From: Eulemur rufifrons
Taxonomy: Eukaryota; Chordata; Mammalia; Primates; Lemuridae
Direction of reading: 5' to 3'
DNA: 64,000 nucleotides
Assembly (NCBI RefSeq): GCF_041146395.1
Contig: NC_091000.1
Location: forward strand, 15,886,501 to 15,950,500
This document shows positions 52,251 to 63,228 of the stretch, piece after piece. The notes under the pieces were generated by a model. It searched no databases and was not told where the DNA came from. It was given only the letters and a program-made list of their open reading frames with translations. A program made the translations under genes and the position numbers. Positions within the stretch are counted from its first letter, which is position 1; every line of letters begins with the position of its first letter.

Positions 52251-53165
52251 AACACAAAGCAATAAGAGTAGATAAATGCAAGTAATTTCACCAGCCTTGA
52301 GTGCTTTAAACCTAATTAGGCTCTTTCTTGAGAAGCAAGAGAGATCAATTTATAATAATAAAGAGGAATTCATTTATTATTACATGAGAGGGAATCAATA
52401 GGACTCTAATCAGTGAATTCATTTGAGAAAATATATAAATACATAATCGACAGATGATAGCACTGTACTGGCAAAAAAAAAAAAAAAAAGGAGAAAATTC
52501 CAGTATAATGAATGGAAGCCTTATGAAAGGTTTAGCTGGAAACTGTCCTGTTGGGTCCTTAAGGTTAAAAACATCTCCCGAGTTTCCGTCTCTGACCCCG
52601 GCCCACACTCTAGGCGTGGAGAAAAGAGGCTAGAACTGACTGAAGACAACAGAGTTGAATGAGTTCCTACAGACTCCAAAATAAAAGGCACAATTATCAG
52701 ACGCTTAAGCTGCTACAGAAGCCTCAGCACCAGTGTCATTGTGTTCCACCCTGGAAGTTCAAGAAGAAAAGGGATCATGAGAACTTCAAATTCTGCAAAT
52801 ACTACTAAAAGCTCATGTCCCTTTAAGAAGAAAATGTCTATGAAAATGAGTGGTTTGATGCCTAAGTAAATGACAAGGAGCAACACAAGCTGAATGACCA
52901 GAGCAACACCTTAACTGCTATTTTGCTTTGTGTACTCACAGGGGCCAAAAAAGTTTGCAAGAAACAGCCTGAAAGCCTACCCTGTCCCAGAGACCCACAT
53001 TGACAAAGGAAAGATTTCCAAGGCTGTGTTTGGAAAATTTAATATTTAAAAAACCTTTGCTATATGTGTCCCTTTGTTTGGGCCTTCTGTGATTTCTTTT
53101 ATGAGTGGGCCTTTTTTAATATCAAAATGCTGGTTGTTCTTATATCCTTTTCAACTCAGTCATTA
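52251..53165. other. Unexplained sequence; faint processed-pseudogene look at 52690-53050
   Basis: 52690-53050 reads like decayed coding text in places (frames with KFKKKRDHENFKF and ETHIDKGKISKAVFGK, with stops and shifts between). I cannot match it to a known gene, and there is no A-tail or target duplication. No gene called. Confidence 0.2.
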
Positions 53166-53167
53166 TT

Positions 53168-53320
53168 TTCTTCCTTTCTTTCTTCTCCATTCTTTCTACT
53201 TCTCTTTTTTCCCTTCTCACTTAGCTTTCTCTTCCTCTTCTTTTCTCCTCCTCCTCCTCCTTCTTGTTCTTCATCTTTGTCTTCATCTCCTCCTCCTCCT
53301 CCTCCTCCTCTTCCCCATAC
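53168..53320. repeat. Polypyrimidine tract with (CCT)n core
   Basis: About 150 bases almost entirely C and T on the plus strand, with two CCT-repeat blocks near 53248-53262 and 53286-53310. The 119- and 100-codon plus-strand frames and the 85-codon minus-strand frame here are low-complexity artefacts. Confidence 0.9.
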
Positions 53321-55447
53321 CCCCAAACCAAAATTGTACCAGAATTGTTCATATTGGTGTGGAAAGGTCATGTTAATGGTAAGATTTTGGCTGACTGTTG
53401 TCAATTTTGGCAAGATCCTTTAGCGTGGACTTGAGATTGGATTACAGCACTTGTGATTATAGCACCCCAACTCAATAAAGCGGAAATAAAGGTTTTTCTT
53501 CCTGGGTAATCCTACAGGTGAGAGCAGTGGATCACAATCCCAGATCATGCCATGCAGATTCCTCCAAAAAGGGAAAGAAGGAATGAACAAGAAGATTTAC
53601 AAATCCTAGTATTGAAGTTTGCCTATTTTTCCTTTATTAGGGACATTATTCTCAACATAAAATGACCACAAACATTAGGAAATAGTATATGCAAATAGCA
53701 TTCAAGAAGAAACACTTATTATCTAACTTCTGAATTTATTATTCAGAGGAAAGAAAAATGTAAATCTACTGCAAAAGAAGCTGCCAATTAAACTTAGAAA
53801 ATATTTTTTAAGTATTCCCATGGTGACAGAGGCATAGGCTTTTTTTTTTTCTTTTTAAATTTAATCAGCTTCTAAACACAACAGAGGCCATGTTACAGAG
53901 AAGCATCAGGTAATACCATACAGAAAAGACATAAAGGGAAAATTTATGGATCTTAAAATCAATCTATTTTTTTTTTTTTGAGAGATTAGTGATTTCCTTT
54001 GCGTAGATCCTGAAAAGAAAAGTGCATTTGCAATGAGCTAGAAGTGTTAACCTGTATTTTGTGGGAAATGACAATATTGCATGTTTTAAATTCAGAACAA
54101 AAGAAACCTATAATGCCAACAATGAAAATCAAATGGTATAGCCAAAATTTAGCAGGATTTTTGTTCCTAGCATTTACTAAAACATCTCTTCCTCTTGAAA
54201 CAGGTGTCATTCATTTTCAAGTATGTTTCCAGGACTGAAACCCTTTTGGCTTTTTAATCTTAGGTCAATAGTGGAAGTGTTAGCACGAGGAAAGTTAATA
54301 CCGATTTTCTCACCTTAGACTAATAAGATTTCTGGATTGCATTGGCAAACAATTCAATAGAAATTTAGAAAGGCTACTTTAAGAGCAGGAAATCCCTTGT
54401 CAGGGAGAAAACACTATAGGCAGACAATTCTCGTGTCCAATGACTTCTACATTAAAAACAAATGTTTCATACTATTGAAATCATTTCATTATCCAGCTCG
54501 TTCCTCTTATCTGGAGGTAATTTTTAACAGATTCCAGCCTCCTTTGCAGATGCAAATTTCCAGCCACTCTCCTTCATGCCCCAAGAGGCCATTTCATAAG
54601 CAAGCTAACATCAATTCAAACAGGATTCATTTTTTCCATCACTTTACACCCTAGAAAACTGATACAGACTTCCCCAGATGAAGTTTAATACAGAACATAG
54701 GTTTATGAAGTGTGGAACCTCATTTCAAATGTACACATAATATATTGATATGGAGTTTGGGAACATTTTCAAAGAATACAAATGTGCCGGACCCAAGGCT
54801 TAAATGGTCCTTTTCACTGAAATACAGCTCGTAAAAGATTTCAGAAGGCCAGAAAACTTTAAAATTTAGTGCCCTTTTCTGAGATTTCCCAGAATGTTCT
54901 AATTTGGAAACTAAATTGTATATCCAGCATGCAAACGTGTAGTGTAAGCAATTCATTAGATTAAATAAATTTGACAGTTGCAGACCTGATTATGAATTTC
55001 AAAGCCTGAGTGTCTAGAGAAAAGGTGCATGACTAAAAACCATGATGACAATAAATAATATATAATAATATACGAACAATAAAATGTCCCCCAAACTTAA
55101 GAATGTGGTTACTCTTAGTTAGTAGAAATGCCTGGAGGGTCATGATTATTCAAATTCTGTATCCTGTCTGAGAAATGCCAACAAGGGATCTCACGTAACA
55201 CACATAATTGCACAATTGCCTCTTACATGACTTCTTCCTTAAAAGCTTGGAGATGTACCCTCAATCACATCCAGCCTTCCTTATGGGTACAATACCTGTT
55301 ATCATACCCTTCCTGCATGAATTTCTATTTTCATCCTGAGTAACAAGCTACATAATTAAACTGGACTATACAAAAATAGTACATTTTTACTTAGCCGAAA
55401 CTTCCATTTCTGTTTGATGCTTTTCTCACTTCAAAGTATGCATCCCA
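53321..55447. other. Unexplained sequence
   Basis: 2.1 kb of AT-rich, non-repetitive text with T-runs at 53840-53850 and 53969-53980. No gene or family recognised. Confidence 0.4.
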
Positions 55448-55550
55448 CTTCATTCATTCAACAAATGTTTATTGGTGCCTATTTCATGCTAAGAGTTGAG
55501 ATGCAAAACTGGAAAAAAAAATTATTTTGTCCTTCAGAAGCTAAAAATTA
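55448..55550 (-). repeat. L2 LINE 3'-end fragment
   Basis: 'cttcattcattcaacaaatg' followed by 'tttattggtgcctatttcat' is the reverse complement of the L2 3' terminus. Confidence 0.75.
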
Positions 55551-55706
55551 AGAAATCTGGAATTAGGTTTAGTTTTTTTCTTTAATGGTTCTGTTCAACC
55601 CTCATCCATACTTTTCATGATATTGTTATTTTTTTTACTCCAATCATTTTCATTTCATGCTGATTTGTAAACATGATTCCTTTTCAAACAGAAAAATTTA
55701 AGAAGA

Positions 55707-56192
55707 TCTGATGGATAATTTCATGTGTCAACTTGACTGGGTGAAGGGATGCCCAGATAGCTAATAAAACATTATTTCTGGGCATGTCTGTGAGAGTGTT
55801 TGCAGAAGAGGATTAGCATTTGGATCAGTAGACTGAGTAAAGACCATCACCCTCACTAATCTGGGTGGGCACCGTCCAATCTCTTGAGAGCCCCTGGTAG
55901 AATAAAAAGGCAGAGGAAGGGCAAGTTTGCTTTCTGCTTGATCTGGGACATCTTCTTCTGCTCTTGGACATAGATAATCCTGATTGTTGAGCCTTCAGAC
56001 TTGGACTGAGTTATGCTATTGGCTTTCCTGGTTCTCCAGCTTGCAGAGGACAGATTGTGGGATGTTTCAGCCTTCAAAATTGCACAAGCCAATTTCTACA
56101 ATAGATGTAACATATATATCTCCTATATCTCCTATGATAGATAGAATACATAATCTCCTATTTGTTCTATTTTCTGGAGAACGCTAACAAAA
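55707..56192 (+). mobile_element. ERVL/MaLR-class LTR-like repeat, nearly full length
   Basis: Runs from 'tgatggataatttcatgtgt' and 'caacttgactgggtg' through 'cattatttctgggcatgtct', 'gcatttggatcagtagactg' and 'gaataaaaaggcagaggaag' to 'tctggagaacgctaac'. It matches a very common old mammalian repeat whose end (gagaaccctgactaataca) is MaLR-like. The 28090-28358 copy is the same family on the other strand. Frames inside it are not genes. Confidence 0.7.
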
Positions 56193-57394
56193 GAAAAAGC
56201 AGTCTGTGATTCTACTACTTAGAGAGAATCTCTGCAAATGCTCTGTGTCTTCTCCTCCAATGTTCCCTCCCACACTACCATCATGCTTGTAAGTTTATCT
56301 AGTCATAGGGTCAAGAAGAAGTGACCATGCTTGGAATGAGACCGTCCTCCTGCCTACTTCCATGGAGTGGGATCAAGGAGGGCCCTCAAGTCAGAAGTAG
56401 ATCGACCGTCCCTCCACTGAGCTCCAGGCCTCTGTTGGTAAAAGCCAAGTGGGGCACTCCAGGCTCTGAATACTCTCTGAAAGATCTCACCACCACCCAC
56501 TTCACTCCATCCAGACTGATCTCATTGTACCCTTTGTCCCTATTTATGTCGGACACATAGGAATCTGTCTTCTCAGTTAGCTCTAGTATCCTGACCTCTA
56601 ATCTATTTCAGATCCCCCTCTCAGAACTTATACCCTTATTTTATTCTTAACATATACTTTCCCATCACTTCAAACCCTTACTCTGTGGCTCTAGAAACTC
56701 TCATTCAAACTTTCATTCAATCCCTTGTATCCTTAATACATTTTCTCAGCTATTTTTTGTTTCTCGTTGCTCTGAGGACACTGTTTCCCTGGAAGCCTTC
56801 TTTGGAAGTGAGAAATATGTCATCCCTGCTCCTCATTGCTGCTTCTGGGTCATTCTCCTACAAACTCTGGGCTTTGAATCGCATGTGATTGGGCTAAACG
56901 GCCTAGCACACCTCCACACTGGAGCCGCTCCCTGGCTCCTGCAGGAGTTTAGTTCTTCCTTTGACCCTCACACCCCTGGTTTTCCCTCTAATTCACCCGT
57001 CACTTCTCAGCCTGCTTGGTTGGCTGTCCCTGTCTCTGAGCTCTGGATGTTTGAGGGTTTAGTTCTTGCACCCAGGTCTAACTGGGTTTCAGAGTCCTAA
57101 ATACCTCTCAAGCAGCCTTCCCAATTCCTTCCATCTGAATTAAAAGTGGCCCCATTCTTCTAGTTGCTCGGGCAAAAGTTGACATCCCTTGATTCACTCC
57201 TCTGTTCCTCTTCCTCGCTCATCCAGCGCACCGACACACTTACCTGCTAAATGCCAGCTTTTATCATCTCTAACATGTGCCATGGTTCCCATTTGAAGAT
57301 CTCTGAAATTGTATGTGACAAAACTGGATTGCAGGTCACGTTTTAATTGACAGTGGAGAACCTAAAGAATACATTTTCTTTCTTGGTTAAAGTG
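56193..57394 (+). other. Probable diverged LINE sequence (L2-like), low certainty
   Basis: C/T-rich text with phrases such as 'tagttgctcgggcaaaagtt' and 'gacatcccttgattcactcc' that recall the L2-type coding region just upstream of the clear L2 at 57395. Much of 56300-57100 is not assignable. Frames of 67-79 codons are without domains. Confidence 0.35.
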
Positions 57395-57850
57395 TGCATT
57401 AAATCATTCTACTATTCTGCTGAAAATCTTCCAAAGGGCTCTCTTTTATACTAGGTAAAACCCAAACTAGATAAATAACTGAAACAGAGCTACACTTTGT
57501 TTCCTTCCTCTCTGAATCCATTCCCTTTTGCTCAGTCTGCTCAGCCACGCGGGGCTCTGGCACACCCACCTTGGCACTTACTGGGAATGCTTTCCTTGCA
57601 GGTGTTCGGGTCTCACCCCTCACTGCCTTGGAGTCTTTCGGCAAATACCACCTTCTCAGTCAAGCCCTCGCAGCCTCAGCCTCCGACCACACTGAAAACT
57701 GCAGTTCCTCCCTCCAGCACTCCCCATTGCCCTTGTGTTTCTCACCAGAGCACTTACTACTTTACAACACATAACGCATTGTTACTTACCTATTTTCCTT
57801 ACCATCTGTCTCCCCCCTGCTAGAAAGTGCCATAAGGGGCAAAATTTTCT
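57395..57850 (+). repeat. L2 LINE, ORF2 end and 3' UTR
   Basis: 'ctgctgaaaatcttccaaag', 'ggctctcttttatactaggt', 'gggaatgctttccttgcagg', 'tgttcgggtctcacccctca', 'accagagcacttactacttt', 'accatctgtctcccccctgc' and 'tagaaagtgccataaggggc' follow the L2 consensus in order. The 108-codon frame is a relic of L2 text, not a host gene. Confidence 0.8.
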
Positions 57851-57899
57851 AATTCTTTGTTTTTTAGTTCTTTCATTTATTTCTTTCTAACCCCTTTGT

Positions 57900-58080
57900 G
57901 ATAGAACTGCATATATGTGTATGTATACATAATAACATACATTTTATTTTTAATTTATATGAATTAAATGTAAATTAAATGTAAATTAAATTTATATATC
58001 TTAAATATGTCTTTTAACTTTAAAAAGTATAATTATAGATTATTACAATAAAATTATGATATTGTATAACTAATATAACA
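57900..58080. repeat. AT-rich low-complexity tract with short tandem repeat
   Basis: A block of TATA/TTAAA words. gaattaaatgtaaattaaat, then gtaaattaaattta, shows a roughly 11-bp unit repeated about 2.5 times at 57960-57993. Confidence 0.75.
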
Positions 58081-58094
58081 TTATTGTAATAATT

Positions 58095-58325
58095 GTAGGT
58101 GACATTTAGTAAGCACTCTTTACATTATGCTAAATGGTTTTATGTAATATTTTATTTAATTTTCATTACAAGCCTATGAATTAGGCGATATAACTCTCTT
58201 TTAGAAATTAGGAAATTAATTCTCAGAGAAACTAAATAATTAGCCCAAGTCTCCCAACAGCACAAGAGCTAGAGGGCTGGGATTTAAATTCAAATTTGTC
58301 CAATTCCAAAGTCTAGGTCCTAAGC
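58095..58325 (-). repeat. MIR SINE
   Basis: Reverse-complement MIR: 'tttacattatgctaaatggt', 'aattttcattacaagcctat', 'agaaattaggaaattaattc', 'tcagagaaactaaataatta' and 'gatttaaattcaaatttgtc'. Confidence 0.8.
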
Positions 58326-58470
58326 AATTCATTATTTTGTCTCTGAAGGTCAAATACAGAATTTATGGAGGAAATCACACTGGCTATATTCACAGCACTT
58401 GTTTAGATTTCCCTAGTTCTACTCTTTATCACCAGGCCTCTTATCCACAAGCATCCCTGCTCATGGGCTC

Positions 58471-58708
58471 TTTTTTTTTTTTTTTAATTTTATTTCAGAA
58501 TATTACAGGGATACAAACATTTTGGTAACATAAATTGCTTTTGTACCATTTGAGTCAAAGTTATAAGTGTGCCCATCCCCCTGATAGTGTGCACTGTACC
58601 CAATAGGTATGAATTTACCCATCCCCTCCTCCCCCTGACCTGCTTGATTTCTGATGAATGTTATTTCCATATGTGCACAGAAGTGTTGATCAATTAGTTC
58701 CAATTTAT
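58471..58708 (-). mobile_element. 5'-truncated lineage-type L1 3' end
   Basis: The T-run 58471-58485 (A-tail on the L1 strand) is followed by 'tttcagaatattacagggat', 'acaaacattttggtaacata', 'tttgagtcaaagttataagt', 'gtgcactgtacccaataggt' and 'tgaatttacccatcccctcc'. This is the complement of the same 3' UTR as in the L1 at 24289-24629. Only about 240 bp is present, typical 5' truncation. No clear target duplication found. Frames over it are not genes. Confidence 0.85.
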
Positions 58709-58829
58709 CTGAATTCTCTCACAGCAGTTGGTGTGATTCCTTTTAAGTATCTGTATATGTATATGTCATTTATCTTTATAGAAGAAGTTGTGGCTTCAAC
58801 ATCATTTGTGATCCTTGTAGATAGTCTGA

Positions 58830-58894
58830 TTTTGGTTTTGGGGTTTTTTTTGTTTGTTTGTTTCCTTCCTGTTTTGTTTTGTTTTGTTTTGTTT
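58830..58894. repeat. (TTTG)n/(TTTTG)n microsatellite
   Basis: Repeated TTTG and TTTTG units, visible directly. The 121- and 145-codon plus-strand frames start in or cross this tract and have repetitive F/C-rich starts; they are not called as genes. Confidence 0.9.
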
Positions 58895-59599
58895 CCCTAC
58901 GGTTGCCTGCAGCAAGTAGAAAAACATGCTTCCTTGACTCCTTGTTCAAACCTGGTGGACAGAGAAAATGTCTTCTCCCACCACACAAAGGCCTTTCACG
59001 AAATAGGGCCTATGTCTTCTTAGGTACCAACACCTGTGTCCAGGGCATAAGTGGCCTGGAATGGACAGAGCCTGGTTTCCTCCACCAGTCGGCTATTGGA
59101 GGGATGGGATCATTATGCTCGGCTGCGTCTAATGAAGACTCACGCTGGGCACTGAGGGGGAGCAGAGGGGGCCGTGGCGAGCTGAACAGAGGCAGGGGTG
59201 TTTCAGGAAAGAAGCGGGGAGGCAGGGCAGGCAGCTGGCAATGCCACTGCATAAGACAAGGCACCTGGTGCCTTTCCTGGGATCAACCTACTTGAACATA
59301 ATTTCAAAGATTTTTTTCTTATAATTTATATTTATACAGTACTACTCTGCCCCTTTTGCTATTCTTGTTTGTCTTTCCTCACCTACCATAGTTTTCATAG
59401 GCCTTCATTGACATACGACAGCTAAAATACATGTGCTCTCCCTAGTGTTCAAGAGTAGGATAAGATATCTGCTTTGTTTCTAAATATCTATTATACTTAA
59501 ATATCAGGTATGGCTGCTAGCCTAAAATTATAATTAGGCACAGCAAATATATAAATAAACTGGATAACAGAAAACTAGAAATTTTCAAAAAAATTTAGC
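58895..59599. other. Unexplained sequence, GC-richer at 59010-59280
   Basis: A purine-rich, GC-richer patch at 59140-59240 (gaggcagggcaggcagct) in otherwise ordinary DNA. No gene or family recognised. Confidence 0.35.
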
Positions 59600-60073
59600 T
59601 TTTGTAACTATATTAAAACATGATTCCAAGTTCTCTGACATGCCTTCCATCACAAAGTGGGTCTACATCCTCCCTTCAATCTGAACAATTTGACTGCTTT
59701 ATTAATACAGTGCAATAGAATACATGACAACCCAGGCCTTAAGGAGCTGGCAGCTTCCACTTTCTGGCTCTGGAAAAACTCACTCTTAAAACCAGCCACC
59801 ATGTGGCGAAAGAAACCCCACGAGGCCTGCGGAGAAGCTCAGGTGGGGAGATAGAAGCCCCAGCCCACGGCCCTGGGTGGGCTTCTAGCCACCAGCCAGC
59901 ACCAACTTGCTGTCATGGCCCCAGTCAGTCTGTCTCAGCAGATGCCACTTGCAAAAAAGACAAAGTATCCCTACCAAGCCCTGCCCATATTGCAAATTCA
60001 TGAGCAATATAGATGATCTTTGTGGTTTTGGGTCACTGAGTTTTGGGGTGGTTTGCAATAAGTAACTGAAACA
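59600..60073 (+). mobile_element. MLT1-type (MaLR) LTR
   Basis: Phrases in order: 'cacaaagtgggtctacatcc', 'caggccttaaggagctggca', 'gcttccactttctggctctg', 'gaaaaactcactcttaaaac', 'cagccaccatgtggcgaaag', 'agccagcaccaacttgctgt', 'gggtcactgagttttggggt', 'ggtttgcaataagtaactga' and 'aaca'. They match an older MLT1 subgroup. The end at 60073 is clear; the start is approximate. Confidence 0.75.
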
Positions 60074-62319
60074 GGCCATAATGTCTTACTTCTACCTAAT
60101 TAAAACTTTGATGGATAGTTTTGCAATAGTGTGAATTATGCAAAACTAATTTATTTTAGTTTCATCTGCTCTCTGTTCCTCAATGCTTTCCAATGAAGGA
60201 TCTACCTAAAGAAAGGGCCAAAATTTAAAAAGACCAAAGCTGATGCAAGGCTTGGATAATCCACAAAATGGATAATCAATGTTGTGTCATTGAGATATAA
60301 AGTATAATTATCCAGACAGTCAGTGCGGAAAGAATTAAAATGGGACATTATGGCAGTGCACATATTTCAGGAGAACATAAATTTTCCTGTAAGAGTTAGA
60401 ATCAAAGCTGCATGCTTAGTGTCGTGAAACTAGCTTTTAGAAGCAGGATCGTGGACATTGAGCATTGAAACTCAAGCTATTAGGCTGAAATCTTAACTTT
60501 TACTAGGTCACAGAGCCAAAGTTTTGATTTATGTAAAATATACTAAACCATGCTCTGTGCCAGATCACGTGCTTTCACATGATCTTGGTTAGAGCATTTT
60601 CTTAGGATATTGTATCATTTCACACAATCTTTTCTTTCATGGAGAAATGCTCTCCTTCTGGCCTTGAAATTTCCCTGCATAAAACAAAAAAAATCTAAAA
60701 ATAGTGTAAATATTTTTCAACCCAGGATTACTGTATTTTTCAATTTTCAATTATAGTTTTGTTTTCACAGTTACATGACTATGACAATCATTGTGCCATT
60801 TAGGTACATTTGAGCATCATTTTTTAAATACAAATTATTATAAATGACTAAATAACTTCAACAGAAAAGATTTCTTTCTTTTAGAAAATGTTCTCCTAAG
60901 AAACTTTCTAATTGCAAAATAAGGGACTCAAGAGGGTCTAATATTTCCTTCAAGACATTATTCTTCCCTGAAAGGGAAGAAGGAGTAACAATAGTAGAAA
61001 AAGTAGTAGTAATGATAAAAAATGAAACGGTCTATTCATAGACAAAAGAAGAAAATATTTAAAAAGAAAACATATTAATTTTAAAGTAATTCATACACAA
61101 GCTGAGTATCTTCAAATATAGGCAATAATTAATATAAATTAAGGCCACCCATTTAAAGAGGTTGCATTTATGAATTTCACAAGCCTTGAAATTCAAGTAA
61201 GGAGACTCGCTGCATCTCCTTACTAAGAACATGCATAAAACTCCCAAAGTCTGAGAATCTGTCCTCTTCTGACTCCAGGAGTACAATGACCACAGGAGTA
61301 TAATGACCAACAAGTGCTGATAAGAGAGCAAAATTTTAGATGCAGATGCCCTAGGAGTTAATAAATAATATAGTGAAAGTTACTATGGACCCCATCTGCA
61401 TTATTATTTGAATCCTCATCTAGAGACTATGCACATTTTTCAACAATGAGGTCCAACTTATCTCATTTTTCTCAAGTTCTCATGAATCATGTCTTCTATT
61501 CATTATGTATCACAACCTGCCTTTGTTGTTTTTAAAAGGCCTTCAAGTACAAACCAGTAACACAAGAGAATGTTTGATTCAGCAGCTTTCGTGATGGGGC
61601 AGCTGGAAAAATAAAAGATGATTGATGAAGCAGTGACACCCATTTAGGCCACTGGTAAATATCACATTATCCCTGGAGATCAGTGGCATTACCGCCTTCC
61701 TCATGTGTGCACACTGACATGTGGGCACATGTGAGTAACTGAGAACATATGTAAAAATGTCCTATGGGTGTTATTAAGTTTAAAAAGTCCATTATATCAC
61801 ACAACAGAAAATAATTAGCTCTGTTATTTATAAGTAAGCTTTCAAACTGACAAAATAGAACTTTGGCTAATATCATTTAGAGTGAAAATTAATTGGAGAA
61901 GCCATTTACAGCAGACAAATTTTGAATTATTATTAATAATTCATGTATATGTACATAGTATTTATGAAATACAAAAACATGTATGTGTGCAGATTTTGAA
62001 AATAGCTTAGTGGAAAAATGGTGATATCAATTAGAATTGTTAATTATTTAGTTTCTTTTTTACTCTTTGATGAATTATCTTTCCAGTTGATTTTTATTTT
62101 TATTGATATCTTTCACTGGAGTCTAATTTTATAGCTTTGTACACTCCCTTCTTAAAGCAATGTTAGTTTAGTTTTTGCTGCTTTGTATATTAATAAGCTA
62201 TGAGTGCTTTGTGAGTATTTAATATTCCCAATGCATCATTCTTTTTGCAGAACTCACGATGGATATCACTGAAAAGGTGTATATGAATAGGAACTCAAAA
62301 GACGTGCTGTGAGGAAAAC
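60074..62319. other. Unexplained AT-rich sequence
   Basis: 2.2 kb with no recognised family or gene. AGTAGTAATG-type short repeats at 60985-61015. The 90-codon minus-strand frame at 61059-61331 is AT-driven and without domain. Confidence 0.4.
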
Positions 62320-62552
62320 AGTGTACGTCTTGGAATCAGACAGCTCAGAAATAAATTACAGTTTTTCATCTATTAGCTTTGTGAGCTTGGGAAGTTTATT
62401 TAATCTCCCCAATCTTTTCTTCCTCATCTCAAAAAAGAGGCCCCAAACACCTACTTTGTAGAGTATTTAAAATAATTAAAGAAGATAAAGTTTGCTAAAA
62501 ATCTAACGCAGAGTCTAGTCCATGGTAGGTGATCAATACATTTAATTGTTAC
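62320..62552 (+). repeat. MIR SINE (first of three)
   Basis: 'gtcttggaatcagacagctc', 'gctttgtgagcttgggaagt', 'ttatttaatctccccaatct', 'gcagagtctagtccatggta' and 'ggtgatcaatacatttaatt'. Old and diverged. Confidence 0.75.
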
Positions 62553-62609
62553 TAATTAAATGAATAAGATATTAATACCATCTTATTTTAAATATTAATA
62601 ACAAGGCAA

Positions 62610-62868
62610 TATAATGTCACCAAAAGCATGGATTCCGAAGCCAGACTGCCTACGTTCAAATCCTGCCTCCTCCACTTACTCACTGTGCAGTCTTGAGAAA
62701 TCTACTTACACCCGTGTCGTGATTCCCTTATCTATATAATTAGAATGACAGTAAGAACTGTCTTCTAGATTTGCTTTGAGGATTAAATGAATTAATATAA
62801 GAAAAGTGTTTGGGGCAGTGTCAATTATCTAGTAATTCCTATATAAGTGTTTTCTGCTATTATTAAAT
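62610..62868 (+). repeat. MIR SINE (second of three)
   Basis: 'agcatggattccgaagccag', 'actgcctacgttcaaatcct', 'cctccacttactcactgtgc', 'tttgaggattaaatgaatta' and 'ttcctatataagtgttttct'. Close to full length. Confidence 0.85.
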
Positions 62869-62904
62869 AACTAAGGCTATTTTAACCATGAACTTGCAGA
62901 TTGT

Positions 62905-63228
62905 CGATAGACTGGCCGTGTTTGAATTCCAGCTCTTCCACCTACTAAGTGGGTGACCTTGGGCAAGTTTTTGCTGTCTCTGTGGCTCAGTTTTCTTATG
63001 TGTAAAATGAATATAACAGTAAATCCTCAGAGAGTTTGGGGGATATGTATACATAATAGATATACAATGTGGGCTATAAACGTGTTTTTAAGATATTTGC
63101 ATTTTATATATATATATGTATAATATGTGTGTTTGGAGAGAGATCGAGCTACATATATTAATATAGATATAGATATCCTATGACAAAGCCCAGAAATCGG
63201 AAGTAATCAATAATTGTTAGCTATTGTT
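62905..63228 (+). repeat. MIR SINE (third of three), split by an AT microsatellite
   Basis: 'tgtttgaattccagctcttc', 'gtgaccttgggcaagttttt', 'gctgtctctgtggctcagtt' and 'atgtgtaaaatgaatataac', then a TA/GATA-rich microsatellite (63095-63180), then the MIR tail 'gacaaagcccagaaatcgga' and 'caataattgttagctattgt'. Confidence 0.75.

Noticed and set aside
52690..53050. Processed pseudogene
   Set aside because: Coding-like phrases exist but I could not name a parent gene, and there is no A-tail or flanking duplication.
53064..53423. 119-codon plus-strand and 85-codon minus-strand frames
   Set aside because: Both are translations of a polypyrimidine/polypurine tract (runs of S/P/L/F, or of E/G/K).
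58658..59295. Overlapping 121- and 145-codon plus-strand frames as genes
   Set aside because: They begin in an L1 end or a TTTG microsatellite and show low-complexity starts, no domain, and competing frames on the other strand.
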